From: a virus
IMG/VR virus record: IMGVR_UViG_3300047554_000095
Span: 1 to 34,848 of that record
Length of the DNA stretch: 34,848 bases
Direction: 5' to 3' (one strand)
Each line of letters opens with the position of its first letter. The first letter of the stretch is position 1. Both the position numbers and the translations under genes were made by a program. Under the pieces are notes generated by a model. That model saw nothing but the letters and a program-made list of their open reading frames with translations, had not been told where the DNA came from and did no database searches. Positions 7,541 through 13,060 of the stretch are shown piece by piece.

Positions 7541-8153
7541 CGCAGAACAATTAGCAAAACTCCATATCGGTGCTGAATGGGTTGATGCGCTTAACGAGAC
7601 TTTCCACAGGTTTAATATCGACACTAAGCGCAAGCAAGCTGCCTTTATTGGGCAATGCTCACATGAGTGCGGAAACTTCAGGATTCTTGAAGAAAACCTA
7701 AACTATCGTGCCGCCACTTTAATGAAGCTGTGGCCTAAACGCTTTCCCACTCAAGAGATTGCCAACAGCTACGAGAAAAACCCTAAAAAGATTGCCAACA
7801 TGGTTTATGCCTCTCGCATGGGAAATCGTGACGAGGCTTCTGGCGATGGTTATCGTTTCCGAGGCCGTGGATGTATCCAATTGACAGGCCACTCAAATTA
7901 CTTTCACGCAGGAAAAGCGCTCGGAGTTGACTTCGTGATGGAGCCTGACCTTGTGGCAACTCCAAAGTATGCCGCCCTGACTGCTGGTTGGTTTTGGTCA
8001 ACCCACAACTGTAACGAGCTTGCAGAGAACGGAACGCCTTTAGACTCTGCTGGAGAATCCACTTGGGCTAACCTAACCAAGAAAATCAATGGCGGGACTA
8101 TTGGTCAGGCTGATCGAATAAAGCATATCCGTGAGGCTCTAGCCGTTCTCTGA
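7530..8153 (+). CDS. Endolysin, glycoside hydrolase family 19 (chitinase-like)
   Basis: A 207-aa muralytic enzyme expected to cut the glycan strands of peptidoglycan. The GH19 signature is visible: HECGNF at 45-50, with Glu46 as the likely catalytic acid, a second acid pair at 54-55, and the substrate-cleft block YRFRGRGCIQLTGHSNY at 108-124. The C-terminal part (WFWSTHNCNELAE, then INGGTIGQADRI) is also typical. No signal peptide or wall-binding domain, so it depends on a holin for export. GGGAGA precedes the ATG. It is the last gene of the rightward late transcript; its final 56 bases overlap a convergent minus-strand gene. Confidence 0.95.
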   Translation: MAVNAEQLAKLHIGAEWVDALNETFHRFNIDTKRKQAAFIGQCSHECGNFRILEENLNYRAATLMKLWPKRFPTQEIANSYEKNPKKIANMVYASRMGNRDEASGDGYRFRGRGCIQLTGHSNYFHAGKALGVDFVMEPDLVATPKYAALTAGWFWSTHNCNELAENGTPLDSAGESTWANLTKKINGGTIGQADRIKHIREALAVL

Positions 8154-8283
8154 TGCTTTCAACGGCTAGGATGTAACCCTGAATAAAGAACTCACGCTCT
8201 GTCGGGGTGCATTTTGTCCCGCCCAACATCGTCTCTAGGGCTTTCTGGGCTTGTAGGTAAGTCTGTTTTGTCTGGCTTATCAT
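8098..8283 (-). CDS. Small hypothetical protein at the end of the leftward operon
   Basis: A 61-aa product with a helical middle (PTEREFFIQGYILAVESIRERL) and no Cys-rich, membrane or enzyme motif. A ribosome-like AGGGA precedes its ATG. It overlaps the upstream gene (8192-8371) by 92 bases in another frame and the convergent endolysin by 56 bases at its 3' end, so part of it may be constrained by the neighbours. The composition looks protein-like, hence a moderate call. Function unknown. Confidence 0.5.
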   Translation of the reverse strand: MISQTKQTYLQAQKALETMLGGTKCTPTEREFFIQGYILAVESIRERLEPHGYALFDQPDQ

Positions 8284-8371
8284 CTAAATCCCTGCCAAAT
8301 ATTGCATCCCAACGGGAATTATATTCTTCCTGAGAAACGCTGATTGGGCGTGGTGCGCTGCCTTTACTCAT
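8192..8371 (-). CDS. Small conserved phage protein (MSKGSAPRP family)
   Basis: A 59-aa protein too short for a usual ORF cutoff. It begins MSKGSAPRPISVSQEEYNSR and continues WDAIFGRDLDD, then a polar, Pro/Asp-rich tail ending DKMHPDRA. I recognise the start (MSKGSxPRPxSV, then W/F-DAIF) as a widespread small phage protein of unknown role that usually lies near zinc-ribbon and recombination genes. The ribosome site AGGTGA lies before the ATG. It follows the zinc-ribbon gene by nine bases and overlaps the next small gene in another frame. Confidence 0.8.
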   Translation of the reverse strand: MSKGSAPRPISVSQEEYNSRWDAIFGRDLDDKPDKTDLPTSPESPRDDVGRDKMHPDRA

Positions 8372-8380
8372 TTAATTCAC

Positions 8381-8587
8381 CTATGAAACTATGTAATCTA
8401 AATGTCCGCAACTTGGGCATTTAACTGTTTTTTTTGGGGGCCAACAAGCCAAAACCATACTTGGGTCGCCAGCCAATTCCATCTCTGTTTGACACTTTGG
8501 ACAAGCAACACCAGCTTTTATTTCGTAAGTTCTTGATGCGCTGTATCGTTGATATGCTTCATTGTTGTGTTCTTCTAATGTTTTCAT
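8381..8587 (-). CDS. Small zinc-ribbon protein
   Basis: A 68-aa protein with two CxxC knuckles: CPKC at residues 29-32 and CPSC at 57-60, spaced as in a zinc ribbon, with a Pro-rich PPKKT turn before the second. The N-terminus MKTLEEHNNEAYQRY is typical of a small phage family I have seen near recombination genes (MKTLxEHN... then CPKC...CPxC). Probable nucleic-acid or protein binding; the partner is unknown. Its ATG overlaps the stop of the upstream 37-aa membrane peptide (ATGA), so translation is coupled. Confidence 0.85.
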   Translation of the reverse strand: MKTLEEHNNEAYQRYSASRTYEIKAGVACPKCQTEMELAGDPSMVLACWPPKKTVKCPSCGHLDYIVS

Positions 8588-8697
8588 TTGTTATTTTCCA
8601 CTTCAATCATTATCATTACAAAAAAATAAGCACCTATAAATCCGCAAATGATTCCTAAAAAGAAACAAAGCATTGCAATGTCTTGCATGTGTGTCAT
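8584..8697 (-). CDS. 37-aa single-helix membrane microprotein
   Basis: A very short gene with one of the best ribosome sites in the window, GAGGAGA, five bases before the ATG. The product starts MTHMQDIAM and then has a membrane helix (LCFFLGIICGFIGAYFFVMI) ending in charged EVENNK. Its stop overlaps the zinc-ribbon start as ATGA. The clean ribosome site, coupling and coherent hydrophobic segment argue for a real gene. Function unknown; it would lie in the inner membrane and is one of several such peptides in this operon. Confidence 0.75.
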   Translation of the reverse strand: MTHMQDIAMLCFFLGIICGFIGAYFFVMIMIEVENNK

Positions 8698-8714
8698 GTG
8701 TTCTCCTCATGTCG

Positions 8715-9179
8715 CTATTTTGCTGTTTTATCGACATGTTCTTGTTTCATGTCGCTGGTAACGCCATGAGCGGCTAACAGTTTCATCACTTCCTCTGCCA
8801 CATCCCATGCTTGTGAGTTCGTCAGCAAGCCCGTTGCTCGTAAAACATCTTTTACTTCTAGTGGAGTGGGCGGCTCACGCTTTGGTTGTGGGTGGGTGTC
8901 ATCATTTGGCCATTGCGCCCAATAAACAGGTCGCCCAACCATTTCTTCTTTGCCATCAACAGCTTTGACAAAATCTTTGATTGCGACCTGCACAGGCTCT
9001 TGCTTCTCTGCCTCTGCGATGGCTTGGCGTAGGGATGTGATGGCTTTCAATCGTTGGTGTTGTTCCAACTTCCAATAATCCAACGCGCCGCCAAGTGTTT
9101 TTTGGTCTGCTCTTTGGCGCGTGTATTTTGGTGTTGCGCTTTCCAACGCCTCAAGTGCCTGTTTCATTGCTTCAATCAT
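8715..9179 (-). CDS. Hypothetical early protein (154 aa)
   Basis: A soluble 154-aa protein beginning MIEAMKQALEALE, with helical segments and a pattern (LKAITSLRQAIAEAEKQEPV) common in modular small phage proteins. Residues 70-100 include a Trp-containing VYWAQWPNDDT, and the C-terminal third is helical (EVKDVLRATGLLTN, VAEEVMKLLAAHGV). The frame is open up to 9209, but the ATG at 9179 has GGAG and overlaps the stop of the 34-aa peptide before it. No enzymatic motif. It belongs to the leftward recombination operon; function unknown. Confidence 0.75.
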   Translation of the reverse strand: MIEAMKQALEALESATPKYTRQRADQKTLGGALDYWKLEQHQRLKAITSLRQAIAEAEKQEPVQVAIKDFVKAVDGKEEMVGRPVYWAQWPNDDTHPQPKREPPTPLEVKDVLRATGLLTNSQAWDVAEEVMKLLAAHGVTSDMKQEHVDKTAK

Positions 9180-9276
9180 TTGACGCACTCCAAATCGCCA
9201 TGAGAGCAATAAATATCAATCCAACTATAAGAGCGCCCAAACCAAGAATCGTTACAAGAATCAAGATATTCGTCAT
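9172..9276 (-). CDS. 34-aa single-helix membrane microprotein
   Basis: Starts MTNILILVTILGLGALIV and is almost wholly one hydrophobic helix (to IALMAIW) with a short polar end SASND. The ribosome site GGGGAG precedes the ATG at good spacing, and the stop overlaps the next start (ATGATTGA). It would insert in the inner membrane. Another 47-codon frame (9176-9319) covers the same DNA; this one has the better ribosome site and a more coherent product. Function unknown. Confidence 0.7.
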   Translation of the reverse strand: MTNILILVTILGLGALIVGLIFIALMAIWSASND

Positions 9277-9319
9277 ACAACTCCCCTATGAGAATCACTC
9301 CCAAGACTAAGTAAATCAT
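9176..9319 (-). CDS. Possible 47-aa overlapping peptide
   Basis: The ATG overlaps the stop of the winged-helix gene (ATGA coupling). The product starts with a hydrophobic MIYLVLGVILIGELYDEY and then becomes polar with three Cys. It covers the 34-aa microprotein gene in another frame. Start coupling favours translation, but the later composition is not convincing. Either this or the nested frame may be the real gene, or both. Confidence 0.3.
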   Translation of the reverse strand: MIYLVLGVILIGELYDEYLDSCNDSWFGRSYSWIDIYCSHGDLECVK

Positions 9320-9609
9320 TTAGCCACCATCACTCTCTGTTGTCTACCTGACTTTCCTACCCTTGTGCCGTTTATCTGAATAAAGCCTTTGTCTAAAAGC
9401 GCCTTGTATCTTGCCGTTATCGAGGAATACGGCATAGATGGAAACATATCAAGAATCTGGTCGCTGATGCAACCAGCCTCGCCAAAGCCCTTAATCGCCT
9501 CATAGACGAGCTTTTCTAGCCTTGAGGTGTCAACCTTCTCAACCGCCTCAAAAGAGGTTTGTGGGTCGTTTTTACGAAACAATTTACCGAAAAATGTGCC
9601 AAATTCCAT
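9316..9609 (-). CDS. Winged-helix DNA-binding protein
   Basis: A 97-aa protein. After a basic/Phe-rich start (MEFGTFFGKLFRKNDPQTSF) comes a winged-helix-like region: LEKLVYEAIKGFGEAG, CISDQILDMFPSMPYSSIT (recognition helix near residues 47-66) and the wing KGFIQINGTRVG with the terminal SGRQQRVMV. I recognise the SSITARYKALLDKGFI...SGRQQRV block from a conserved phage helix-turn-helix family. It is likely a transcription regulator or replication accessory factor acting on phage DNA. CGGAG lies before the ATG. It is downstream of the SSB-like gene by 35 bases. Confidence 0.85.
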   Translation of the reverse strand: MEFGTFFGKLFRKNDPQTSFEAVEKVDTSRLEKLVYEAIKGFGEAGCISDQILDMFPSMPYSSITARYKALLDKGFIQINGTRVGKSGRQQRVMVAK

Positions 9610-9644
9610 GTGTCTTACTCCGTCTTAAGTTGGCTTGAATTTTC

Positions 9645-9875
9645 TCAAAAATCTATATCTTCGTCTTTAGGAAAGTCGTTTTTTTCCTTGGGTTGGTTCA
9701 GATAACACCAACCAGACCAACCACCCTCAACTACGGGAACTTGGTCAATCTTGAGCATTGGCCCGTTCTTTGTCTCGATGACTGAGCCAATTCGCTGATA
9801 GCGGTTCTTTTCCTGACCTTCAGAATTTGTGTATTTGCCCACGATTGTGGAGACTTCATATTGTGTTTTAGCCAT
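9645..9875 (-). CDS. SSB-like small protein with acidic tail
   Basis: A 76-aa beta-rich protein beginning MAKTQYEVSTIVGKYTNSEG, with RYQRIGSVIETKNGPMLKID and a Trp/Gly-rich WSGWCYLN. It ends in an acidic, Phe-terminated tail (DEDIDF) like the partner-binding tail of bacterial SSB (consensus DDDIPF). This layout fits a reduced OB-fold single-strand-binding or SSB-mimicking protein serving the ERF/exonuclease pair encoded next to it. The fold assignment is inference. Its ATG overlaps the exonuclease stop by eight bases. Confidence 0.65.
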   Translation of the reverse strand: MAKTQYEVSTIVGKYTNSEGQEKNRYQRIGSVIETKNGPMLKIDQVPVVEGGWSGWCYLNQPKEKNDFPKDEDIDF

Positions 9876-10491
9876 TGTTTTCTTTCAGCTTGTTAAGTTT
9901 CTCAATTTTGTCATTCAGTTCTTTCAAGAACTTTATAACTTCTTCCTCAAGCATTTTGATGTAAACATCATCACGCTCAATCCTTTTAATGAAAATTTGC
10001 AGTTCTTCAGGAAGCCTGTTGTCAAAGCTAACGAAATCGCACCACTTTCGACCTGTTGTAGCCATTTGCCATTGCATTTGAGTAATGTACTTGCCTGGCA
10101 CAGTTTGGGTCAATAGCGTATCAATATGTGTTGCAGTATTGGGACACTTTATCTCCACCAAACCATCCTCTCCTACAAGTCCATCAGGTGAAGCGCCTGC
10201 GTTTTCAATTGTTGGGTGACTAATCATTGCCACCTCGTCAACCAAAACATCAGCTTTGCTTTCATAAGCCGCACGAGCTAACGGCTCAGTCTCAGTTCCG
10301 TGAGCCATTGCTGCGTTTGTGAAAGACTCTGCCACAGTCCCTGTAAGGCGCTCACAGACTAATTGCGCCATGTAGTTATCTCGGCTAGTGGAGTAACCTG
10401 TTTTGGTCTTGGCAATCACATCAGCTACACGGCTTGCGGTTACTTTACCCAAGCGCTGTGCGAACCATTCTGGGCTTTGTTGCTCAATCAT
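9868..10491 (-). CDS. YqaJ/lambda-type 5'-3' exonuclease
   Basis: A 207-aa nuclease expected to resect dsDNA ends and hand 3' single strands to the annealing protein. The PD-(D/E)xK core is visible: SPEWFAQRLGKVTAS at 6-20, HGTETEPLAR at 64-73, ASPDG at 100-104 with Asp103 as metal ligand, LVEIKCP at 111-117 with Glu113 and Lys115, and QMQWQM at 137-142. The C-terminal 35 residues form a Lys/Glu-rich coiled coil (LKELNDKIEKLNKLKENNG). Size and motif order match the family. It lies directly downstream of ERF, the usual recombination pair. The ribosome site is weak (A-rich). Confidence 0.95.
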   Translation of the reverse strand: MIEQQSPEWFAQRLGKVTASRVADVIAKTKTGYSTSRDNYMAQLVCERLTGTVAESFTNAAMAHGTETEPLARAAYESKADVLVDEVAMISHPTIENAGASPDGLVGEDGLVEIKCPNTATHIDTLLTQTVPGKYITQMQWQMATTGRKWCDFVSFDNRLPEELQIFIKRIERDDVYIKMLEEEVIKFLKELNDKIEKLNKLKENNG

Positions 10492-10496
10492 TTTTT

Positions 10497-11048
10497 CTAC
10501 AAAAATTTAAGTTTTGCTTTTTGTGAATCTTTAGCCAAGATGACTTGTTTCTGTAACTCACCATCATTGCCACATTCTTTGTAAGCCGTGGTGTAGGCTT
10601 TCTTGAGTTCTTCTTCATTCTCGGCAGAGTGGATTGCTTGGATATGTCCAGACATATCTACTTGAGACTTTCTTGGTCTGCTTGCCATGTTGCCATCGTC
10701 ATCCTCTGGCGCGATACCGCAAGCCGCCATAAGTGACGCTCTACGACCATAAGTCAAAGCAGACATAAAGCCTTGTGGGTCGTTCTTCTGTGCAGGGAAG
10801 AACAAGCAACCACACTCAAGCATTTCACCAGATTCGTGGACAAACACAGTCTCAACCATGATGCCGTTCTGATGGTCGTAATTCTTCTGAAGCAGAAAGA
10901 TTCCATTGTTATTCAATGCGTCAATGACAGCCTCAACGCAGTTTGAGAGATTTGCGTATTTGCTGCGGAAATGTGGATTAGTTGCAGTCTTGAGTGCAGG
11001 GCCAAATTCTTTTTGTGCTTTGACCAAAGCTGTTGCAATATTTTTCAT
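10497..11048 (-). CDS. erf: ERF-family single-strand annealing protein
   Basis: A 183-aa recombinase of the ERF superfamily. Key blocks: ALVKAQKEFGPALK and NPHFRSKYANLSNCVEAV near the N-terminus, GIFLLQKN in the middle, and the signature DPQGFMSALTYGRRASLMAA followed by the acidic GIAPEDDDGN. The C-terminal third is Lys/Glu-rich and probably helical. ERF proteins form rings and anneal complementary single strands, allowing circularisation or concatemer formation. The start chosen is the ATG overlapping the upstream stop (AAAATGA); the frame is open to GTG 11060. With the adjacent exonuclease it makes a complete two-component system. Confidence 0.93.
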   Translation of the reverse strand: MKNIATALVKAQKEFGPALKTATNPHFRSKYANLSNCVEAVIDALNNNGIFLLQKNYDHQNGIMVETVFVHESGEMLECGCLFFPAQKNDPQGFMSALTYGRRASLMAACGIAPEDDDGNMASRPRKSQVDMSGHIQAIHSAENEEELKKAYTTAYKECGNDGELQKQVILAKDSQKAKLKFL

Positions 11049-11236
11049 TTTGTACCCCACACAAAAATGTCCAAGATAACAACAGCGAAAGCCACCAAGC
11101 TGACAGCAATCATTACTTTGTCAACGAGAGGCATTGTGTTGCTTGGGACTTCTATTGCTGCGCCGTTCTCAAGTGTGGCAGGGAACGCCTCATTGAGTGT
11201 GCGTGGGAAAGTGCGGGTGGTGTCATTGATTTCCAT
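11045..11236 (-). CDS. Small membrane protein (RTLNEAFP family)
   Basis: A 63-aa protein with a polar N-terminal half (TRTFPRTLNEAFPATLENG, then EVPSN) and one membrane helix (about residues 40-60, VMIAVSLVAFAVVILDIFVW). I have seen the FPRTLNEAF motif in small membrane proteins of phages of Burkholderiales; function unknown. It is preceded by a strong AAGGAG site inside a leader hairpin cassette that is duplicated elsewhere in the window (11741-11772). Its stop overlaps the ERF start, so it may set ERF translation. Confidence 0.8.
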   Translation of the reverse strand: MEINDTTRTFPRTLNEAFPATLENGAAIEVPSNTMPLVDKVMIAVSLVAFAVVILDIFVWGTK

Positions 11237-11241
11237 AATTA

Positions 11242-11271
11242 CTCCTTAAAAGACCTTCGGCGAAGGCATGA
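11242..11271 (-). promoter_or_regulatory. Leader hairpin cassette, copy 2
   Basis: On the minus strand this reads TCATGCCTTC-GCC-GAAGG then TCTTTTAAGGAG. The stem CCTTC/GAAGG is followed by a short T-run and then the ribosome site of the RTLNEAFP gene. It matches copy 1 (11741-11772) outside the stem, while the stem bases differ in a paired manner. It could act as a 5' mRNA stabiliser, a weak terminator or a translation control hairpin. Confidence 0.7.
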
Positions 11272-11463
11272 CTAGATATTACTTGATTCCAGCTTATATG
11301 TGACCATAAAGCCAAAAATAAATCCGATTGCTGTTGTCAAAATGCGACATTCCATTGTCCACTCAGCAGGGTTAAAACTAACCGAGATGAATGAACCGAT
11401 GAGATAGAAGAACGCAAGAGTCACAACGAACGGGAGCAGGGTTAGGGCGATTGTCTTTATCAC
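11272..11463 (-). CDS. Small two-helix membrane protein
   Basis: A 63-aa hydrophobic protein starting at GTG with GGAG eight bases upstream. Two membrane segments are clear: about residues 4-28 (TIALTLLPFVVTLAFFYLIG) and 41-56 (LTTAIGFIFGFMVTYKL), joined by a polar loop with FNPAEWTMEC. No known family comes to mind. It is the second gene of the leftward operon, 17 bases after the first. Possible roles such as superinfection exclusion or membrane interference are speculation. Confidence 0.7.
   Translation of the reverse strand: MIKTIALTLLPFVVTLAFFYLIGSFISVSFNPAEWTMECRILTTAIGFIFGFMVTYKLESSNI
11276..11304 (-). promoter_or_regulatory. Candidate internal promoter, minus strand
   Basis: TAATAT sits five bases upstream of the hairpin cassette, at exactly the distance seen for the better promoter at 11777-11804. 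GTCACA, 17 bases upstream, matches four of six -35 positions. It lies in the 3' end of the two-helix membrane protein gene. Moderate match only. Confidence 0.4.
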
Positions 11464-11480
11464 GGCGTTTTCTCCAACCT

Positions 11481-11735
11481 TTAGCGATAAACATTATCAA
11501 GAGCCTTCAAATTGAGAGTGTCGATTGCATAATCAATCTCTCGCTGAATTGCATCGTCTTTCTGATACTTTGCATATTGGCGCTCAAAGTCCTCGATGAC
11601 GCTTTCAGAGAGAAGGTTGTAAATGCAATCTTCAGAATTGATGTAGACATTCCACAAGCTGCCTGTGTACTGTTCAAAGTGACACACGAACTTAGCGCTG
11701 GAATCTTCGTGGGTGAGGGTAAGAATATCAAACAT
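11481..11735 (-). CDS. First gene of the leftward early operon (84 aa, unknown)
   Basis: An acidic 84-aa protein, MFDILTLTHEDSSAKF at the start, an aromatic middle (CHFEQYTGSLWNVYIN), and a helical end (VIEDFERQYAKYQKDDAIQR). No Cys pairs, no membrane helix, no motif I recognise. As the first gene after the leftward promoter, with a leader hairpin and a strong AAGGAG site, it should be among the earliest and most expressed proteins. That is the usual place for host-takeover or anti-defence proteins, but nothing in the sequence proves this. Confidence 0.75.
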   Translation of the reverse strand: MFDILTLTHEDSSAKFVCHFEQYTGSLWNVYINSEDCIYNLLSESVIEDFERQYAKYQKDDAIQREIDYAIDTLNLKALDNVYR

Positions 11736-11740
11736 GGTTT

Positions 11741-11772
11741 CTCCTTAAAAGACCCTCACAGCGAGGGCATGA
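11741..11772 (-). promoter_or_regulatory. Leader hairpin cassette, copy 1
   Basis: On the minus strand: TCATGCCCTC-GCTGT-GAGGG then TCTTTTAAGGAG, directly before the first leftward gene. The stem CCCTC/GAGGG corresponds to CCTTC/GAAGG in copy 2. The expected transcript start from the 11777-11804 promoter falls at the base of this hairpin, so it would be the very 5' end of the early mRNA. Confidence 0.75.
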
Positions 11773-11776
11773 ATAA

Positions 11777-11804
11777 ATCATAAGACAAAAACAACGCCTT
11801 GCAA
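11777..11804 (-). promoter_or_regulatory. Leftward early promoter
   Basis: Read on the minus strand: TTGCAA, 16 bases, TATGAT. The -10 box matches five of six sigma-70 positions and the -35 four of six. It lies in the divergent region and drives the recombination operon, with a start expected near 11770. Confidence 0.65.
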
Positions 11805-11845
11805 AAATATTTTTAATGTGTTGTAAAAACCAAACAGTTTTGTCT
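11783..11845. promoter_or_regulatory. Divergent control region with inverted AGACAAAA/TTTTGTCT sites
   Basis: AGACAAAA at 11783-11790 is mirrored by TTTTGTCT at 11838-11845, centres 55 bp apart. The left site lies between the -35 and -10 boxes of the leftward promoter; the right one lies in the AT-rich region before the first rightward gene. They could be operator half-sites for one regulator controlling both directions. The rightward -35/-10 boxes are not clear to me. Confidence 0.45.
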
Positions 11846-11867
11846 CATTTTTGATACACAATAAATT

Positions 11868-12077
11868 ATGTACTTCCCAAAATGCTTTCCTGACCACAAA
11901 ACTTATAGAGAATGGGTTGGTTACGCCAAACAAGCGAGAGAGAATGTTTCTCCCTGCGAGGATTGTCTTGTTGCCTACGAACTCAAGATGAAATCACAGG
12001 GTAGATGCGAGAGGAATTGGTTAACAAAAAACTTAGTCATTGGCAGAAAATCACTATCCCAAGGAATGTTTGAATGA
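11868..12077 (+). CDS. Small Cys-containing protein, first rightward gene
   Basis: A 69-aa basic protein: MYFPKCFPDHKTYREWVGYA, then KQARENVSPCEDCLVAYELK and MKSQGRC. The CxxC followed by a further Cys 15 residues on could bind zinc. I recognise the FPDHKTYxEW...PCEDC pattern from small phage proteins next to regulator genes, but know no function. No ribosome site is visible before the ATG, which follows an AT-rich tract; translation may be leaderless or start from a very short leader. The stop overlaps the next gene's ATG. Confidence 0.75.
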   Translation: MYFPKCFPDHKTYREWVGYAKQARENVSPCEDCLVAYELKMKSQGRCERNWLTKNLVIGRKSLSQGMFE

Positions 12078-12454
12078 AACTTAGAAACGCTCACAAAGAC
12101 CTATTAAAACGCCTGACCTATGGCCCGAAATCCACAAAGTCTTTCACTCACGGAGACTCAGGAAACAGCCAGCTTGGGCTTCACTTTCAGAGATATTTAG
12201 ACGAAATGGCGCAACAGGGTCTCGTTGTTGTAATTTCGCAACACGGCGAAGATATGTGGCATATCACAGAGCATGGCAGAAAGAATCTTGATGCTCCGAA
12301 GGTGGCGACAACGAGAAAAATCGTAGCTGGCACAACTGTCGGCTCGTACGATGGTAGAGAATTGACTAGAACCTGTCAGCGGCCTGGGGCTTATGACTTT
12401 CTAGCCTATCCCTCGCTCATGGGTGATGAGCGTATTTACAGAGGTGTTTTATGA
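12074..12454 (+). CDS. Winged-helix regulator-like protein
   Basis: A 126-aa protein with a helix-turn-helix-like N-terminal half: LRNAHKDLLKRLTYGPKS, a middle helix FQRYLDEMAQQGLVVV and a wing with MWHITEHGRKNLD. The C-terminal part TRTCQRPGAYDFLAYPSLMG plus DERIYRG is a conserved block I know from phage proteins of this type. Likely a DNA-binding regulator of the early genes; it is the best visible candidate to act on the divergent region just upstream. ATG overlaps the previous stop and its own stop overlaps the next ATG. Confidence 0.75.
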   Translation: MKLRNAHKDLLKRLTYGPKSTKSFTHGDSGNSQLGLHFQRYLDEMAQQGLVVVISQHGEDMWHITEHGRKNLDAPKVATTRKIVAGTTVGSYDGRELTRTCQRPGAYDFLAYPSLMGDERIYRGVL

Positions 12455-12600
12455 AAACTTTGATTGCAATCTCACTAGCCTTGGCTTCTTTTGTTGCACA
12501 GGCTCAAATCTCAACTCATACCTACATGGTCGGCAACAAGATGATGACTTGCACGACCACTTGTACTGGCCCTAGTATGTGTACTACGAGCTGTTTCTGA
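12451..12600 (+). CDS. Secreted cysteine-patterned peptide (49 aa)
   Basis: Starts at the ATG overlapping the regulator stop (ATGA) and ends in a TGATG overlap with the next gene, so it is embedded in the operon. Residues 1-18 are a textbook signal peptide (MKTLIAISLALASFVAQA) with cleavage expected after AQA. The mature part is about 31 aa, with four Cys in a CX3CX5CX3C pattern at residues 34, 38, 44 and 48 (CTTTCTGPSMCTTSC). It would be exported to the periplasm, where two disulphides or a metal site could form. Function unknown. Its length is below usual gene-caller cutoffs. Confidence 0.75.
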   Translation: MKTLIAISLALASFVAQAQISTHTYMVGNKMMTCTTTCTGPSMCTTSCF

Positions 12601-12767
12601 TGTACGATTTTTGGATGAATCTATGTCAAGAGGGTGATATATCTAACTTGAAAAAACTCAACAAAGAGTTAATTCAAAAGATTGAACATCTTGAAAAAAG
12701 AATTGCTCATTTAGAAAAATACTCACATCAACATCACGAGAAAAAAGAAACAAATGAGCTACGCTGA
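12600..12767 (+). CDS. Small coiled-coil protein (55 aa)
   Basis: Starts at the ATG of a TGATG overlap with the peptide gene. MYDFWMNLCQEGD is followed by a regular heptad stretch (LKKLNKELIQKIEHLEKRIA, then HLEKYSHQHHEKKE). It is probably a short oligomerising adaptor. The stop lies within the next gene's first codons (14-base overlap). No family recognised. Confidence 0.65.
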   Translation: MYDFWMNLCQEGDISNLKKLNKELIQKIEHLEKRIAHLEKYSHQHHEKKETNELR

Positions 12768-13059
12768 CATTGAAATTAAGGTTGTGCAATGGGGAGAGAA
12801 GCGAGGAATCGTGCAAAACTCTACCCCAGAGGCACAAGCCACAAAGACCAAAGAAGAACTCAACGAGCTTATCGAGGCCATTAAATCTGGCGATAGGGCG
12901 GCTATGGCTGATGCCTACGGAGACATTCTGGTGACTTTAGTCATGGGCTGCGCCTGTGCTGATTTAGACCTTGTGGAGTGCTTTAAAGGCGCTTATGAGG
13001 AAATCAAAGACCGCAAGGGTTATCTTGGGGCTGATGGAATCTTTGTGAAAGAGGTATAA
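12754..13059 (+). CDS. MazG-like nucleotide pyrophosphohydrolase
   Basis: A 101-aa all-alpha NTP pyrophosphatase-type protein. The metal-binding pattern is present: KTKEELNELIEAI at 31-43 (Glu34, Glu35, Glu38) and MADAYGDILVTLVMG at 51-65 (Asp53, Asp57), followed by the conserved end AYEEIKDRKGYLGADGIFVK. Phage MazG-like enzymes hydrolyse (d)NTPs; a role in alarmone or nucleotide-pool control during infection is proposed for the family. It closes the short early cluster before a non-coding gap with a candidate promoter. Confidence 0.9.
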   Translation: MSYADIEIKVVQWGEKRGIVQNSTPEAQATKTKEELNELIEAIKSGDRAAMADAYGDILVTLVMGCACADLDLVECFKGAYEEIKDRKGYLGADGIFVKEV

Positions 13060-13060
13060 T
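13031..13060 (+). promoter_or_regulatory. Candidate promoter before the replication gene
   Basis: A perfect TATAAT at 13055-13060 spans the MazG stop. The -35 (CTGATG, 18 bases upstream) is poor, so strength is uncertain. It is followed by a T-run and a hairpin. Confidence 0.4.

Noticed and set aside
8434-8658. 74-codon plus-strand frame in the leftward operon
   Set aside because: It lies opposite the zinc-ribbon and microprotein genes, which have clear motifs and ribosome sites.
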